A stretch of DNA of 64,000 nt from Micromonospora tulbaghiae. GTDB lineage: Bacteria; Actinomycetota; Actinomycetes; Mycobacteriales; Micromonosporaceae. The DNA is taken from the NCBI RefSeq assembly GCF_900091605.1, contig NZ_FMCQ01000001.1:691860-755859 (forward strand), in the 5' to 3' direction. The notes under the pieces are model-generated. The model had not been told where the DNA came from, made no database searches, and saw only the letters and a list, made by a program, of their open reading frames with translations. This document shows positions 28,849-39,388 of this stretch, one piece after another (within the stretch, counting starts at the first letter, position 1; every line of letters starts with the position of its first letter). Both the position numbers and the translations under genes were made by a program.

Positions 28849-30009
28849 ATGACTCCTCTCGACCTGCTCGACATCGATGCGTCGCTCAGCGAGGAGGAGC
28901 GGCAGATCCGCGCCGTCGTGCGCCGGCTCGTGACCGACCGGGTACGCCCGCACGTCGCCGGCTGGTACGAGGACGGCCAGGTGCCGGCCCGGGAACTGGC
29001 CCGCGAGTTCGGCAAGCTCGGCCTGCTCGGCATGCACCTGACCGGGTACGGCTGCGCCGGCTCATCGGCCGTCGCGTACGGGCTGGCCTGCCTGGAACTG
29101 GAGGCCGGCGACTCCGGTGTCCGGTCGCTGGTCTCGGTGCAGGGATCGCTGGCCATGTACGCCATCTGGCGCTTCGGCAGCGAGGAGCAGAAGCAGCGCT
29201 GGCTGCCCGCGATGGCGGCCGGCGAGGCGATCGGCTGTTTCGGGCTCACCGAGCCGGACCACGGCTCCGATCCGGGGTCGATGGCCACCCGGGCCCGCCG
29301 CGACGGCGACGACTGGATCCTGAACGGCAGCAAGCTGTGGATCACCAACGCGCCGATCGCCGACGTGGGCGTGATCTGGGCGCGTACCGACGAAGGGGTG
29401 CGCGGTTTCGCCGTACCCATGGACACGCCGGGGGTGACGGCGCGCGAGATCCGGCACAAGATGTCGCTGCGCGCGTCCCTGACCGGCGAGATCGCGCTCG
29501 ACGACGTCCGGCTGCCGGCTGACGCGCGACTGCCCGAGGCGATCGGGCTCAAGGCGCCGCTGGGGTGCCTGACCGAGGCCCGGCACGGCATCGTCTGGGG
29601 CGCGCTCGGCGCGGCCCGCGACTGCCTGGAGACGGCCCTGGAGTACGCGACCACGCGCACCCAGTTCGGCCGCCCGCTCGCCGGTTTCCAGCTCACCCAG
29701 GCCAAGCTCGCCGACATGGCGGTGGAGTGGAACAAGGGGATGCTGCTCGCGCTGCACCTCGGCCGCCTCGCCGACGCCGGCTCGCTGCGGCCCCACCAGG
29801 TGAGCGTGGGCAAGCTGAACAACGTCCGCGAGGCGCTCGCCATCGCCCGGCAGTGCCGCACGATCCTCGGCGCCAACGGCGTCTCGGGGGAGTACCCGGT
29901 GATGCGGCACGCCAACAACCTGGAGAGCGTGCTCACCTACGAGGGCACCTCGGAGATCCACCAGCTCGTCATCGGCCAGCGGCTGACCGGCGTGTCCGCG
30001 TTCGCCTGA
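28849..30009 (+). CDS. Glutaryl-CoA dehydrogenase-like acyl-CoA dehydrogenase
   Basis: A 386-residue FAD flavoprotein. CFGLTEPDHGSDPGSM and GSKLWITNAPIADVGVIWAR are the flavin and substrate motifs, and LTYEGTSEIHQLVIG carries the catalytic base Glu365. The glutaryl-CoA branch is suggested by TEPDHGSDPGSM and YEGTSEIHQ. It would oxidise glutaryl-CoA to crotonyl-CoA in lysine or tryptophan breakdown. No partner genes of that route are nearby. Confidence 0.88.
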   Translation: MTPLDLLDIDASLSEEERQIRAVVRRLVTDRVRPHVAGWYEDGQVPARELAREFGKLGLLGMHLTGYGCAGSSAVAYGLACLELEAGDSGVRSLVSVQGSLAMYAIWRFGSEEQKQRWLPAMAAGEAIGCFGLTEPDHGSDPGSMATRARRDGDDWILNGSKLWITNAPIADVGVIWARTDEGVRGFAVPMDTPGVTAREIRHKMSLRASLTGEIALDDVRLPADARLPEAIGLKAPLGCLTEARHGIVWGALGAARDCLETALEYATTRTQFGRPLAGFQLTQAKLADMAVEWNKGMLLALHLGRLADAGSLRPHQVSVGKLNNVREALAIARQCRTILGANGVSGEYPVMRHANNLESVLTYEGTSEIHQLVIGQRLTGVSAFA

Positions 30010-30124
30010 CCTGCTGTTTCACCCGATCGGGTCGCTCGGCGCGCGACTGTCGCACGGTGGCCGTACCGTCATTGTCAGTCGATGTGTCGGACGAGGACTC
30101 TGTCGGACGAGGACGGTGAGGGCG

Positions 30125-30901
30125 ATGGCCCGCGACGGTGACATCAACGAGCCCACCCGGGAGTTCCCGGACTACCCCACCAGCGAGTCCCTTCGCGACC
30201 GGGCGGAGGGCACGCCCGACCACGACCGCGAGTACGCCCCGGGCGCCCCGGCGTCGGGCGGCGGCCCGGTGCGCGGCCTGCTCTGGGTGCTCGGCGCGGC
30301 GGCGCTGGCGGTGGTGGTGCTGCTCGGCGTGCAGGCCACCGGTCTGCTGCCCGACTTCCGCAACCCGTTCGCCAAGGAGCAGACCGACCGCAGCCAGCCG
30401 CCGTTGCTCAAGTCGATCCGTGACCTGAGCCGCTACGTCGCCGCCGAGGGCAACTTCCAGGTGGTGGTCGACGTGCAGAACGACAGGCGCAACGTGCCCG
30501 ACTTCCTGCTCAACGAGCGCACGCTGTTCGTCGGGGCGGGCCGCGTCGAGGCGTACGTCGACTTCGCGAAGATCGCCGACGGTGCCGTCGTCGTCTCCGA
30601 GGACGGCAAGTCCGCCGAGATCAAGCTGCCCGCGCCGCAGCTCGGCGAGACCGACCTGGACATGGACAAGAGCTACGTGTTCGCCGAGCAGCGCGGCCTG
30701 ATCAACCGGCTCAACGACCTGGTGGCCGGCGACCCCAACCGGCAGCAGCAGATCTACAAGCTCGCCGAGGACCGGATCACCGCCGCCGCCCGGGACAGCG
30801 GGCTCACCGCCCGGGCCCAGGAGAACACCCGCAAGATGCTCGAAGGGCTGCTGCGGTCCCTCGGGTACGAGAAGGTGACTGTCACCTACACGGCTCCCTG
30901 A
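30125..30901 (+). CDS. DUF4230 membrane-anchored protein
   Basis: A 258-residue protein: a charged cytoplasmic N terminus, one transmembrane helix at about residues 55-77 (LLWVLGAAALAVVVLLGVQA), then an extracytoplasmic DUF4230 domain (LSRYVAAEGNFQVVVDVQND, LFVGAGRVEAYVDFAKI). The function of the domain is unknown. GTG 30116 is an alternative start. Just upstream, GTCGGACGAGGAC is repeated twice in tandem (about 30089-30114). Confidence 0.87.
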   Translation: MARDGDINEPTREFPDYPTSESLRDRAEGTPDHDREYAPGAPASGGGPVRGLLWVLGAAALAVVVLLGVQATGLLPDFRNPFAKEQTDRSQPPLLKSIRDLSRYVAAEGNFQVVVDVQNDRRNVPDFLLNERTLFVGAGRVEAYVDFAKIADGAVVVSEDGKSAEIKLPAPQLGETDLDMDKSYVFAEQRGLINRLNDLVAGDPNRQQQIYKLAEDRITAAARDSGLTARAQENTRKMLEGLLRSLGYEKVTVTYTAP

Positions 30902-30918
30902 CCTCGCTCAGTACGCCG

Positions 30919-30949
30919 CGCGCCCGCCCCGGTGTTCGGGGCGGGCGCG
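30919..30949. terminator. Strong GC hairpin between convergent genes
   Basis: CGCGCCCGCCCC (30919-30930) and GGGGCGGGCGCG (30938-30949) form a perfect 12-bp stem with a seven-base loop, between the DUF4230 stop and the convergent PspC gene. It can work in both directions. Confidence 0.8.
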
Positions 30950-30983
30950 TCGCGTGCGTACCGGTGTCCCGGCTCGTGTCGCG

Positions 30984-31187
30984 TCAGCGGGTGGCGAGGT
31001 AGCGGTCCTCGTTCGGCATCAGGATCCACAGGATCAGGTAGATGATCACCTGCGTGCCGGGCAGCAGCAGCGACAGCAGGAACAGCAGCCGGACCATCCC
31101 GGCCGACATGCCGAACCGCTGCCCCAGGCCGGCGCAGACACCGGCGATCATGCGCCCCTGGCGGGGCCGGACCAGTTTGCGACTCAT
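30984..31187 (-). CDS. PspC-domain small membrane protein
   Basis: A 67-residue protein that is all PspC domain: KLVRPRQGRMIAGVCAGLGQRFGMSAGMVRLLFLLSLL, then IYLILWILMPNE. PspC proteins sense or respond to membrane stress; single-domain actinobacterial forms have no settled role. Start ATG 31187. Confidence 0.9.
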   Translation of the reverse strand: MSRKLVRPRQGRMIAGVCAGLGQRFGMSAGMVRLLFLLSLLLPGTQVIIYLILWILMPNEDRYLATR

Positions 31188-31952
31188 CGTCGTCTCCCAC
31201 TTCTGCGGCGATCCGCCGCGCTGATTCCACGGTAGAAAGGGGTACGCGCCGCGCCCTCAGCCCCGAGGATGATCGGCGACCCGGGCACCCGTAGGTGCTT
31301 ACCCCGGACCCGCCCCACCGACGCGCCCGCTGTGCTGTCCGCGAAGGCTCCCCAGGCCGTCACACAATCGCCCTCCACGGTCACTCCCTTGTTCGGCCGC
31401 CCCACCCAGCCCCTCACCCCTGCTCCTCGCGATCTTGCACTTGCGGCCCCCGTTGTGCCCGATTCGCACCCTTGTTGAGGGCCGCAACTGCAAGATCGCG
31501 GGAGTTGGCGGTTGCGTGGGTACGGGCCCGTTCGGCGAGTGCCTGCCGCGCCGAGCGCGCCTTCCGCCTCGCGGGACATGTGTTCCGTTGAGTGGGATCG
31601 GTGGAGATCTTGGTAGGAAAGGGCCCCTATGAGGGCCGTTTGGTACCAAGATCTCGCCGGGGTGCCGGGTGCTCCGTGTGGCGCGCGGCGATCTTGGAGT
31701 TGTGGCAGTTCACGGATGCCGCAAACCCGCTCATTCTGGGTGCCACAACTCCAAGATCGACGGGGGAGTGGGCGGACCGCGCGCCGGGGTCGGGCATGTG
31801 GCGGAGTGTGGGCGGGTATTTACCGGGGCGAGGTAGGCTCGCCGGTCGGGCGCCCACACCCCGGGCGCCGGCCGTCTACCCGCCCGGCGGGCGCGGCACC
31901 CACGCACCGGCTCGGATCCGCACAACGGGGACGACGGCGAGGAAAGCAGCCA
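31188..31952. repeat. 765-bp noncoding stretch with three palindromic elements (B, C, D)
   Basis: No credible gene lies here. Element B: arms 31428-31449 and 31479-31500 (22 bp, one mismatch, outer end CGCGATCTTG). Element C: GAGATCTTGGTA (31604-31615) with TACCAAGATCTC (31644-31655). Element D: perfect 19-bp arms 31689-31707 and 31741-31759, outer end CGATCTTGGAGTT. All three share the GATCTTG terminus with element A. The 190 bp before sdaA should hold its promoter; I saw no glycine-riboswitch-like structure there. Confidence 0.8.
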
Positions 31953-33323
<1,371 letters not shown>

Positions 33324-33387
33324 CTCCGTTGGGGTGACCCGGCGCGGACGGCCGTCGCGCCGGCACGGAAGGCGCGACCATGGTGCG

Positions 33388-34215
33388 GTGACATCAGGCG
33401 TCGCGGCGCTCTGGTCCGCCCGCACCTCGCTGCGCATCCTGGTCCGGCGGGATCTCGCGGTGAAGTACCAGCAGTCGGTGCTGGGCTACTTCTGGTCGCT
33501 GATCGAGCCGCTCGGCATGGGCCTGATCTACTGGTTCGTCTTCGGCGTGCTCTACTCCGGCGCGACCCGGCGGCATCTGGGCGAGGCGGCCGGGTCGTAC
33601 CCGCTTTTCCTGATCACCGGGATCTTCGCCTGGATGTGGGCGAGTTCGGCGCTGACCGAGGCGGCGAACGCGCTGACCGGGCAGTCCCGGCTGATCACCA
33701 CGATGAACCTGCCCCGGCCGATCTTCCCCATCGGGCGGGTCACCGGCCGGTTCGCCGAGTACCTGGCCGGGCTGCCGATCCTGGTCGCCGTCGCGGCGAT
33801 CTACGCGAGCCACGGCAGGATCCGCCCCGGCTGGAGTCTGCTGGCCCTGCCGCTCGCCGTCGCGGTGCAGTTCGTGCTGCTTGTGGGCCTGGCGCTGCTG
33901 CTGTCGGCGGGCAACGTGCTGATGCGCGACATCGAGCGCACCATGCGGCTGGTCATCCGGCTGCTGTTCTACGCGACGCCGATCATCTACCCGCTCGACC
34001 TGGTGCGGGAGTCGGGCATGCCGGGCTGGCTCAAGATCGGGTACGAGCTGAACCCGCTGGTCGGGATCTTCCAGCTCCACCATGCGGTCTGGTATCCGGA
34101 CGAGTTCCCCGACGCCCGGCTGCTCACGATCACGGTGTCCGGCAGCGTGCTGGTGCTGGCGCTCGGCTGGTGGGCGTTCCACCGCCTCGAACCGGCAGTG
34201 TTGAAGGAACTCTGA
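33388..34215 (+). CDS. ABC-2 type polysaccharide/polyol export permease (TagG-like)
   Basis: A 275-residue membrane protein with six helices. RDLAVKYQQSVLGYFWSLIEPLGMGLIYWFVF is the N-terminal signature of TagG/RfbA-type permeases that flip lipid-linked wall polymers. GTG 33388 is taken as the start; GTG 33334 would add 18 mostly basic residues, and neither has a strong ribosome site. It starts a four-gene run with the ATPase following directly. Confidence 0.88.
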   Translation: MTSGVAALWSARTSLRILVRRDLAVKYQQSVLGYFWSLIEPLGMGLIYWFVFGVLYSGATRRHLGEAAGSYPLFLITGIFAWMWASSALTEAANALTGQSRLITTMNLPRPIFPIGRVTGRFAEYLAGLPILVAVAAIYASHGRIRPGWSLLALPLAVAVQFVLLVGLALLLSAGNVLMRDIERTMRLVIRLLFYATPIIYPLDLVRESGMPGWLKIGYELNPLVGIFQLHHAVWYPDEFPDARLLTITVSGSVLVLALGWWAFHRLEPAVLKEL

Positions 34216-34959
34216 ATGGCCCCGATCATCGAGGCGGACGGGCTGGGCATCCGGTTCGTCCGCAACCGGCGCCGCCAACTGCGGCTACGGGAGCTGATCG
34301 TGCACCGGGGCGCCCGCGATCCGGATGCGGGCCGGTTCTGGCCGTTGCGCGACCTGTCGTTCCGGATCGAGCCGGGCGAGACGGTGGGCGTGGTGGGGCG
34401 CAACGGCACCGGCAAGAGCACGCTGCTGCGGCTGATCGCCGGTGTGCTCATCCCGGATGAGGGTTCGATCCGGGTGCACGGCCGGGTGGCACCGCTGCTC
34501 GAACTGTCCGCCGGGTTCTCCGGCGACCTGACCGGCCGGGAGAACCTGTACCTGGTGGGCGGGCTGCACGGGCTGTCGTCGGCGTACCTGCGGGAACACT
34601 TCGACGAGATCGTCTCGTTCGCCGGTGAGCAGGTGGAACGCGCCATCGACACGTCGGTGCGGCACTACTCGTCGGGGATGAAGGTGCGGCTGGGCTTCGC
34701 GGTGATCGCGCACCTGCCGCATCCGGTGCTGTTGGTGGACGAGGTGACAGCGGTCGGGGACGCGGAGTTCCGTGCGAAGTGCTATGCGACCATCGAGCGA
34801 CTTCTCGCGGAAGGGCGCACGCTGGTGCTGGTGTCACACAACGACAAGGACCTCACCCGGTTCTGCCGTCGGGGGCTCTACCTCGACGCCGGACGGCTGA
34901 TCGTCGACGGGACGATCGACGAGGCGCTGGCCGCCTACGCCGACGCGGCGAAGCGGTGA
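34216..34959 (+). CDS. ABC ATPase for polysaccharide/polyol export (TagH-like)
   Basis: A 247-residue ATPase with Walker A GRNGTGKST, the signature HYSSGMKVRLGFA and Walker B VLLVDEV. The stretch between Q-loop and signature (LLELSAGFSGDLTGRENLYL) is characteristic of teichoic acid and O-antigen exporters. ATG 34216 follows the permease stop at once. Its own stop overlaps the next gene by four bases. Confidence 0.92.
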   Translation: MAPIIEADGLGIRFVRNRRRQLRLRELIVHRGARDPDAGRFWPLRDLSFRIEPGETVGVVGRNGTGKSTLLRLIAGVLIPDEGSIRVHGRVAPLLELSAGFSGDLTGRENLYLVGGLHGLSSAYLREHFDEIVSFAGEQVERAIDTSVRHYSSGMKVRLGFAVIAHLPHPVLLVDEVTAVGDAEFRAKCYATIERLLAEGRTLVLVSHNDKDLTRFCRRGLYLDAGRLIVDGTIDEALAAYADAAKR

Positions 34960-37031
34960 CGCTCGCGATCGTGCTCGCCGCCGAACCGGCGGCGGGCCGG
35001 CTCACCGAGCCGCCGAGCCACCTGGTCGAGCCGAGCCGTCCGAGCGAATCGGGCCGCCCGGACGAGCCGGCGGGCCGACTCAAAGAGGAATCGCTCGCCG
35101 AGCGCCTGGCCGCGCAGTGGCGCCGCGCCGGGGCGGACGACGTGCGCATCGCCGCCGACCTGACCGAACTGGCCGACCTGGTGGCCGCCGCGACCGGCCC
35201 GGTGCTGGTGAGCGGCGCGGATCTGGTGGCGCACACGGCCGTACTCCGGCATCTCGCGACCAGCCCGGTGGGGCCGACGGTCGCGCTGGTGCTCACCGAC
35301 CCGCCCGCTCCTGGCCAGGCCACGGTGCGCGAGGAGCGCGGGCAGGTGGTCGAGGTCGGCGCCGCCGACCCGAGCGGCGTCTTCGGTGGCGCACTGCGGG
35401 TGGGCGCGGCCGACCGGCCGGCGCTCGCCGACGCCGCCCGCCGTGCCGCGGGCGGCGCACCAGGCGCGGCCTCCGCGCCGGACGCGCGCCTGGCCGATGT
35501 GGCGTCCGCGCCGGCCGCGCCCGGCGCCGCCGAGGGCGGGCCGCTGGGCGCGGTGGACCGGCTCGTGGCCGACCTCGCCGCGCGCGGCACGCTGATCTTC
35601 GCCCAGCGGGTACGTCTGCTCGTGGCGCACCGGGTCGGCGACGAGGCGCAGCGGGAGGCGGGCGAGGCGGCGGTGGCCGCTGTCGACGAGGACCGGGCCG
35701 AGCTGAAGCTGTCGGTGAAGGAGCGGGACGACTTCTTCACCACGTTCTTCGTCAGCACGTGGTCCCCGTACGTCACGAAGGCGGCGGCCCGGATCGGGAT
35801 CGGCCCGACCGGGGTCACCATGGTCTCGGTCGCGTTCGCGGTGGGCGCGGCGGTGCTGTTCGGCGCCGGTGGACGGCCCGCGCTGGTGGCCGGCGCGGTC
35901 CTGCTCTACCTGGGTTTCGTGCTGGACTGCGTGGACGGGCAGTTGGCGCGCTACACCCGGCACTTCAGCGCCTGGGGCGGCTGGCTGGACACGATGGCCG
36001 ACCGGTTCAAGGAGTACGTGGTCTACGCCGGTCTCGGTTTCGGGGCCACGCATGCCGGGTTCCGGTACGGCTGGGCGCTGGCGCTCGCGGCGATGACGTT
36101 GCAGACCGTGCGGCACATGACCGACACCTGGTACGGCGCGCTGCACGACGAGGCGGCCCGGCGGCCGAAGGTGGTGACCGCTGACGCGGGCGGCATCGGC
36201 GGGAAGCTGAACGCCGCGTCGACCCGGGTGCAGGCGGACACCGGCTCGGTGTCGTACTGGCTGAAGCGCACTGTGGTGTTCCCGATCGGTGAGCGGTGGG
36301 CGTTGATCGCGATTGCCGCCGCGCTGTTCGGGCCGCTGGTGGCGCTGGTCGCGGTGCTGGTCTGGGGTGCGCTGGCGTTCGCGTACACCGGGGGGTTGCG
36401 GACCCTGCGGGCGCGGTGGATGCGGGTGCCGGTGCTGACCACTGTGGACGCGGGGCTGCACCGCGACGACGGCCTGCTGGCGCGGACGCTGCCGACCGCG
36501 CGGCGGCCGCTGCTGCTGGCGGTGCTCGGCGCGCTCGGCGCGGCGGGGACGCTGGTGTGGGCGCTGCTCGCGGTGCGCGGCGGCGGCGACCTGCCGGTCT
36601 GGGTGCCGGTGCTCGCGCTGGTGCTGCTGCTGGGCGCCGCGCAGGCTTCGCGGGCACCGCACGACGGCTCGCTGGACTGGCTGGTGCCGGCCGCGTTGCG
36701 GGCGGCCGAGTACCTGTTCGCCATCGCGGTCGGGGTGGCGGGCCGGGCACCGGCCTGGCTGATCTTCGGGTACGTGCTGGTGCTCACGCTGCTGCACTAC
36801 GACCTGACCGCCCGGCTGGAGAAGCGGCAGGCGGCGCCGCCGCTGCACGCCGTCACGCTGGGCTGGCCGGGGCGTTCGCTGCTGCTGGCAATCGGGCTGA
36901 TTGCCGGATATGCGAGTTACGCTCTGGCTACACTCGGTGCGTACCTTCTCGTGGTTTTTGTCGCGAGCGTGGTCCTCGCCTGGGTGGTCCTGCCGGCCCG
37001 CGCCCGTGGGGGTGTGCGCTCGCCGGGCTGA
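34956..37031 (+). CDS. DUF5941-type CDP-alcohol phosphatidyltransferase fusion
   Basis: A 691-residue protein. The first 280 residues look like a decayed nucleotidyltransferase: it opens AIVLAAEPAAGRL but lacks the GxGTR loop. From about residue 265 a membrane CDP-alcohol phosphotransferase follows with the full motif D324xxDG...AR...G341xxxD345xxxD349 (DCVDGQLARYTRHFSAWGGWLDTMAD). After that come several more helices with a DUF5941 end. It would join an alcohol such as a polyol or inositol-like headgroup to a CDP-lipid, or the reverse. Its overlap with the TagH gene ties it to the wall-polymer cluster. GTG 34956 is the start. Confidence 0.85.
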   Translation: MTLAIVLAAEPAAGRLTEPPSHLVEPSRPSESGRPDEPAGRLKEESLAERLAAQWRRAGADDVRIAADLTELADLVAAATGPVLVSGADLVAHTAVLRHLATSPVGPTVALVLTDPPAPGQATVREERGQVVEVGAADPSGVFGGALRVGAADRPALADAARRAAGGAPGAASAPDARLADVASAPAAPGAAEGGPLGAVDRLVADLAARGTLIFAQRVRLLVAHRVGDEAQREAGEAAVAAVDEDRAELKLSVKERDDFFTTFFVSTWSPYVTKAAARIGIGPTGVTMVSVAFAVGAAVLFGAGGRPALVAGAVLLYLGFVLDCVDGQLARYTRHFSAWGGWLDTMADRFKEYVVYAGLGFGATHAGFRYGWALALAAMTLQTVRHMTDTWYGALHDEAARRPKVVTADAGGIGGKLNAASTRVQADTGSVSYWLKRTVVFPIGERWALIAIAAALFGPLVALVAVLVWGALAFAYTGGLRTLRARWMRVPVLTTVDAGLHRDDGLLARTLPTARRPLLLAVLGALGAAGTLVWALLAVRGGGDLPVWVPVLALVLLLGAAQASRAPHDGSLDWLVPAALRAAEYLFAIAVGVAGRAPAWLIFGYVLVLTLLHYDLTARLEKRQAAPPLHAVTLGWPGRSLLLAIGLIAGYASYALATLGAYLLVVFVASVVLAWVVLPARARGGVRSPG

Positions 37032-37047
37032 CGGAGGGCGGGCCGGG

Positions 37048-39231
37048 GTGACCTTGATCAGCTTCGTCGTACTGGCCTTCAAGGTGCAGGGCTACCTGCG
37101 GGAATGCCTCGACTCGATCCTCGACCAGCCGTTGCGCGACATCGAGGTGATCGGTGTCGACGACGCCTCCCCGGACGACAGCGGCGAGATCCTGGCCGAG
37201 TACGCGCTGCGCGACCCCCGGGTCCGCCCGGTGCGCCTCGCCGAGAACGTCGGGCTCGGTCCGGCCCGCAACATCGGGCTGGATCGGGCCGTCGGCGAGT
37301 ACGTGTGGTTCGTCGACGGGGACGACTGGCTGGTGCCCGGCTGCCTGCCGCACGTCGCGGACCGGCTCCGCGACACCGCGCCGGACGTGCTGATCGTCGA
37401 CCACGTCCGGGCGCACTGGAACAACATCGGCACCCGCAGCGCGATGCGCGACGTGTTCCCGGTGCCGCCCGGTGCGGCGACGTTCGCGCTGCGGGACCGG
37501 CCGGAGACGCTGAAGCTGCTGCACACCGCGTGGAACCGGGTGGTGCGCCGGGAGTTCCTGATCGAGCGCGGGCTGCGCTTCGAGCCGGGCTGGTACGAGG
37601 ACGTCTCGTTCAGCTATCCGGCGCTGATGGCGGCCGGGCGGATCGGCGTACTCGATCGGATCTGCCTGAACTACCGGCAACGCCGGACCGGCGCGATCAC
37701 GAAGACCCGGGGGGACCGGCACTTCGAGGTCTTCGCGCAGTGGCACCGGGTGTTCGGGCTGATGGACCGCTGGAGGGTGACCGGGCTGCGGCCGGCGGTC
37801 TTCGAGCGGATGATCTGGCACTACCTCACGGTGCTCGGCAACGGCGACCGGATCGCGCCCGAGCTGCGGGCGCCGTTCTTCGCCCAGATGCACGCCGACT
37901 ACGTGCGGTTCCTGCCACCCGAGGGCTATCCGGTCCCGCCAGGCTCGGAAGGGCTCAAGCACCGGCTGGTGGCGGCCGGGCGCTGGCGGACGTTCAGCGC
38001 GTTGCGCGAGGCGCACCAGGCGGGGGAGACGGCCCGCCGGACCGCCCGGCGGGCCCGGCGGCGGGTGACGCCAGTGGTGCGCCGTACCGCCCGGCGGGCC
38101 CGTGACCTGGCGCTGGGCGAGTACTACCGGGCCGAGCTGCACCGGCCGGTCGATCCGACGCTCGCCGTGTACGCGGCCTACTGGTACCGGGGTTACTCGT
38201 GCAACCCGGCGGCGATCTACGAGGCGGCCCGCCGGCTCGCGCCGCAGGTGCGCGGCGTGTGGATCGTCCGCCGCGACCGGGTGGCCACGTTGCCGCCCGG
38301 TGTCGAGTACGTGGTGGCGGGCACCCGCGAGTACCACCGCGTCCTGGCCCGCGCCCGCTGGCTCGTCAACAACGTGAACTTCCCGGACTTCGTCCGCAAG
38401 CGCCCCGGCTCGGTGCACGTGCAGACCCACCACGGCACGCCGGTGAAGGTGATGGGCCTGGACCAGCAGCGCTACCCGGTGGGCGCGGTGGGGATGAACT
38501 TCGCCGGCCTGCTGCGCCGGGTGGACCGCTGGGACTACAGCATCACCTCGAACAGCTTCTCGACGCAGATGTGGGAGCGGGCGTACCCGGCGGACTACAC
38601 CACGCTGGAGGTCGGCTACCCGCGCAACGACCGGCTGGCGCTGGCCACCGCCGAGGACCGCGGCCAGGTCCGCGCCGCGCTGGGCATCGCACCCGACGAG
38701 TACGTGGTGCTCTACGCGCCGACGCACCGGGAGCACCTGCCCGGGTGGCGGCCGCCGTTCGACCCGGACCGGATGCTCGACGTCCTCGGGCCGCGGGGCC
38801 GGCTGCTGATGCGCAGTCACTACTTCCACGACCGGGAGCGGCACCCCCGGGGACCGGCGGCGGACGGCGTGCTGGACGTGAGCGCGTACGACCGGGTGGA
38901 GGACCTCTACCTGGCGGCGGACGTGCTGGTCACCGACTACTCGTCGGCGATGTTCGACTACGCGGTGCTGGACCGGCCGATAGTGGTCTACGCGCCGGAC
39001 TGGGACGCCTACCGGGTGGCCCGTGGCGTCTACCTCGACCTGCTGGCCGAGCCGCCCGGCGCGGTCGCGCTGGACTTTCCCGGGCTGCTCGACGTGTTCC
39101 GTTCCGGTGCGGTCGACGACGAGGCGGCCGAGCGGGCCCGGACGGCGTTCCGGTCGCGGTTCTGCGCCCTCGACGACGGGCACGCCGCCGAGCGCGTGGT
39201 GCGCCGCGTGTTCCTCGGCGAAACGCCGTAA
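37048..39231 (+). CDS. GT2 - CDP-glycerol glycerophosphotransferase (TagF-like) fusion
   Basis: A 727-residue two-domain polymerase. Residues 1-~300 are a GT-A family 2 glycosyltransferase (SFVVLAFKVQGYLRECLDSIL, EVIGVDDASPDDS, WFVDGDDWLVPG). A basic Arg/Ala hinge follows, and residues ~380-720 form a GT-B CDP-glycerol glycerophosphotransferase (QTHHGTPVKVMGLD, LYAPTHREH, VTDYSSAMFDYAVLDRPIVVYAPDW). TagF-like enzymes add polyol-phosphate units in wall teichoic acid. GTG 37048 follows GGAGGG. It is the last gene in the cluster. Confidence 0.9.
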   Translation: MTLISFVVLAFKVQGYLRECLDSILDQPLRDIEVIGVDDASPDDSGEILAEYALRDPRVRPVRLAENVGLGPARNIGLDRAVGEYVWFVDGDDWLVPGCLPHVADRLRDTAPDVLIVDHVRAHWNNIGTRSAMRDVFPVPPGAATFALRDRPETLKLLHTAWNRVVRREFLIERGLRFEPGWYEDVSFSYPALMAAGRIGVLDRICLNYRQRRTGAITKTRGDRHFEVFAQWHRVFGLMDRWRVTGLRPAVFERMIWHYLTVLGNGDRIAPELRAPFFAQMHADYVRFLPPEGYPVPPGSEGLKHRLVAAGRWRTFSALREAHQAGETARRTARRARRRVTPVVRRTARRARDLALGEYYRAELHRPVDPTLAVYAAYWYRGYSCNPAAIYEAARRLAPQVRGVWIVRRDRVATLPPGVEYVVAGTREYHRVLARARWLVNNVNFPDFVRKRPGSVHVQTHHGTPVKVMGLDQQRYPVGAVGMNFAGLLRRVDRWDYSITSNSFSTQMWERAYPADYTTLEVGYPRNDRLALATAEDRGQVRAALGIAPDEYVVLYAPTHREHLPGWRPPFDPDRMLDVLGPRGRLLMRSHYFHDRERHPRGPAADGVLDVSAYDRVEDLYLAADVLVTDYSSAMFDYAVLDRPIVVYAPDWDAYRVARGVYLDLLAEPPGAVALDFPGLLDVFRSGAVDDEAAERARTAFRSRFCALDDGHAAERVVRRVFLGETP

Positions 39232-39388
39232 AAGCGGTTACTGGGTGGTCACTTAACCGTGGAGCCCGGCGAATACTGCTTAATAGGACTGTCACGAGCT
39301 GAACATGGCACGTTTACCCGATGTGCGAATCGGATGATCCTGGTCACAGTCATTCCCGGGTTTGGGGCGAAGAACTGGGGAGGTGACG
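39232..39388. promoter_or_regulatory. AT-richer 157-bp leader upstream of the ABC ATPase gene
   Basis: This gap has visibly lower GC than the genes on both sides (for example TGCTTAATAGGACTG and GGTTACTGGG), as expected for a promoter and operator region. I could not pick one clear -35/-10 pair or repeat. Confidence 0.4.

Noticed and set aside
31629..31952. In-frame extension of sdaA upstream to 31629
   Set aside because: It runs through palindrome D and has no similarity to serine dehydratase; ATG 31953 has a ribosome site and the family's usual start.
31760..31952. Glycine or other riboswitch before sdaA
   Set aside because: I looked for paired conserved cores and found only ordinary GC-rich sequence.
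36928..39183. 751-residue frame opposite the GT2-TagF gene
   Set aside because: Antisense shadow; no start context or family features.
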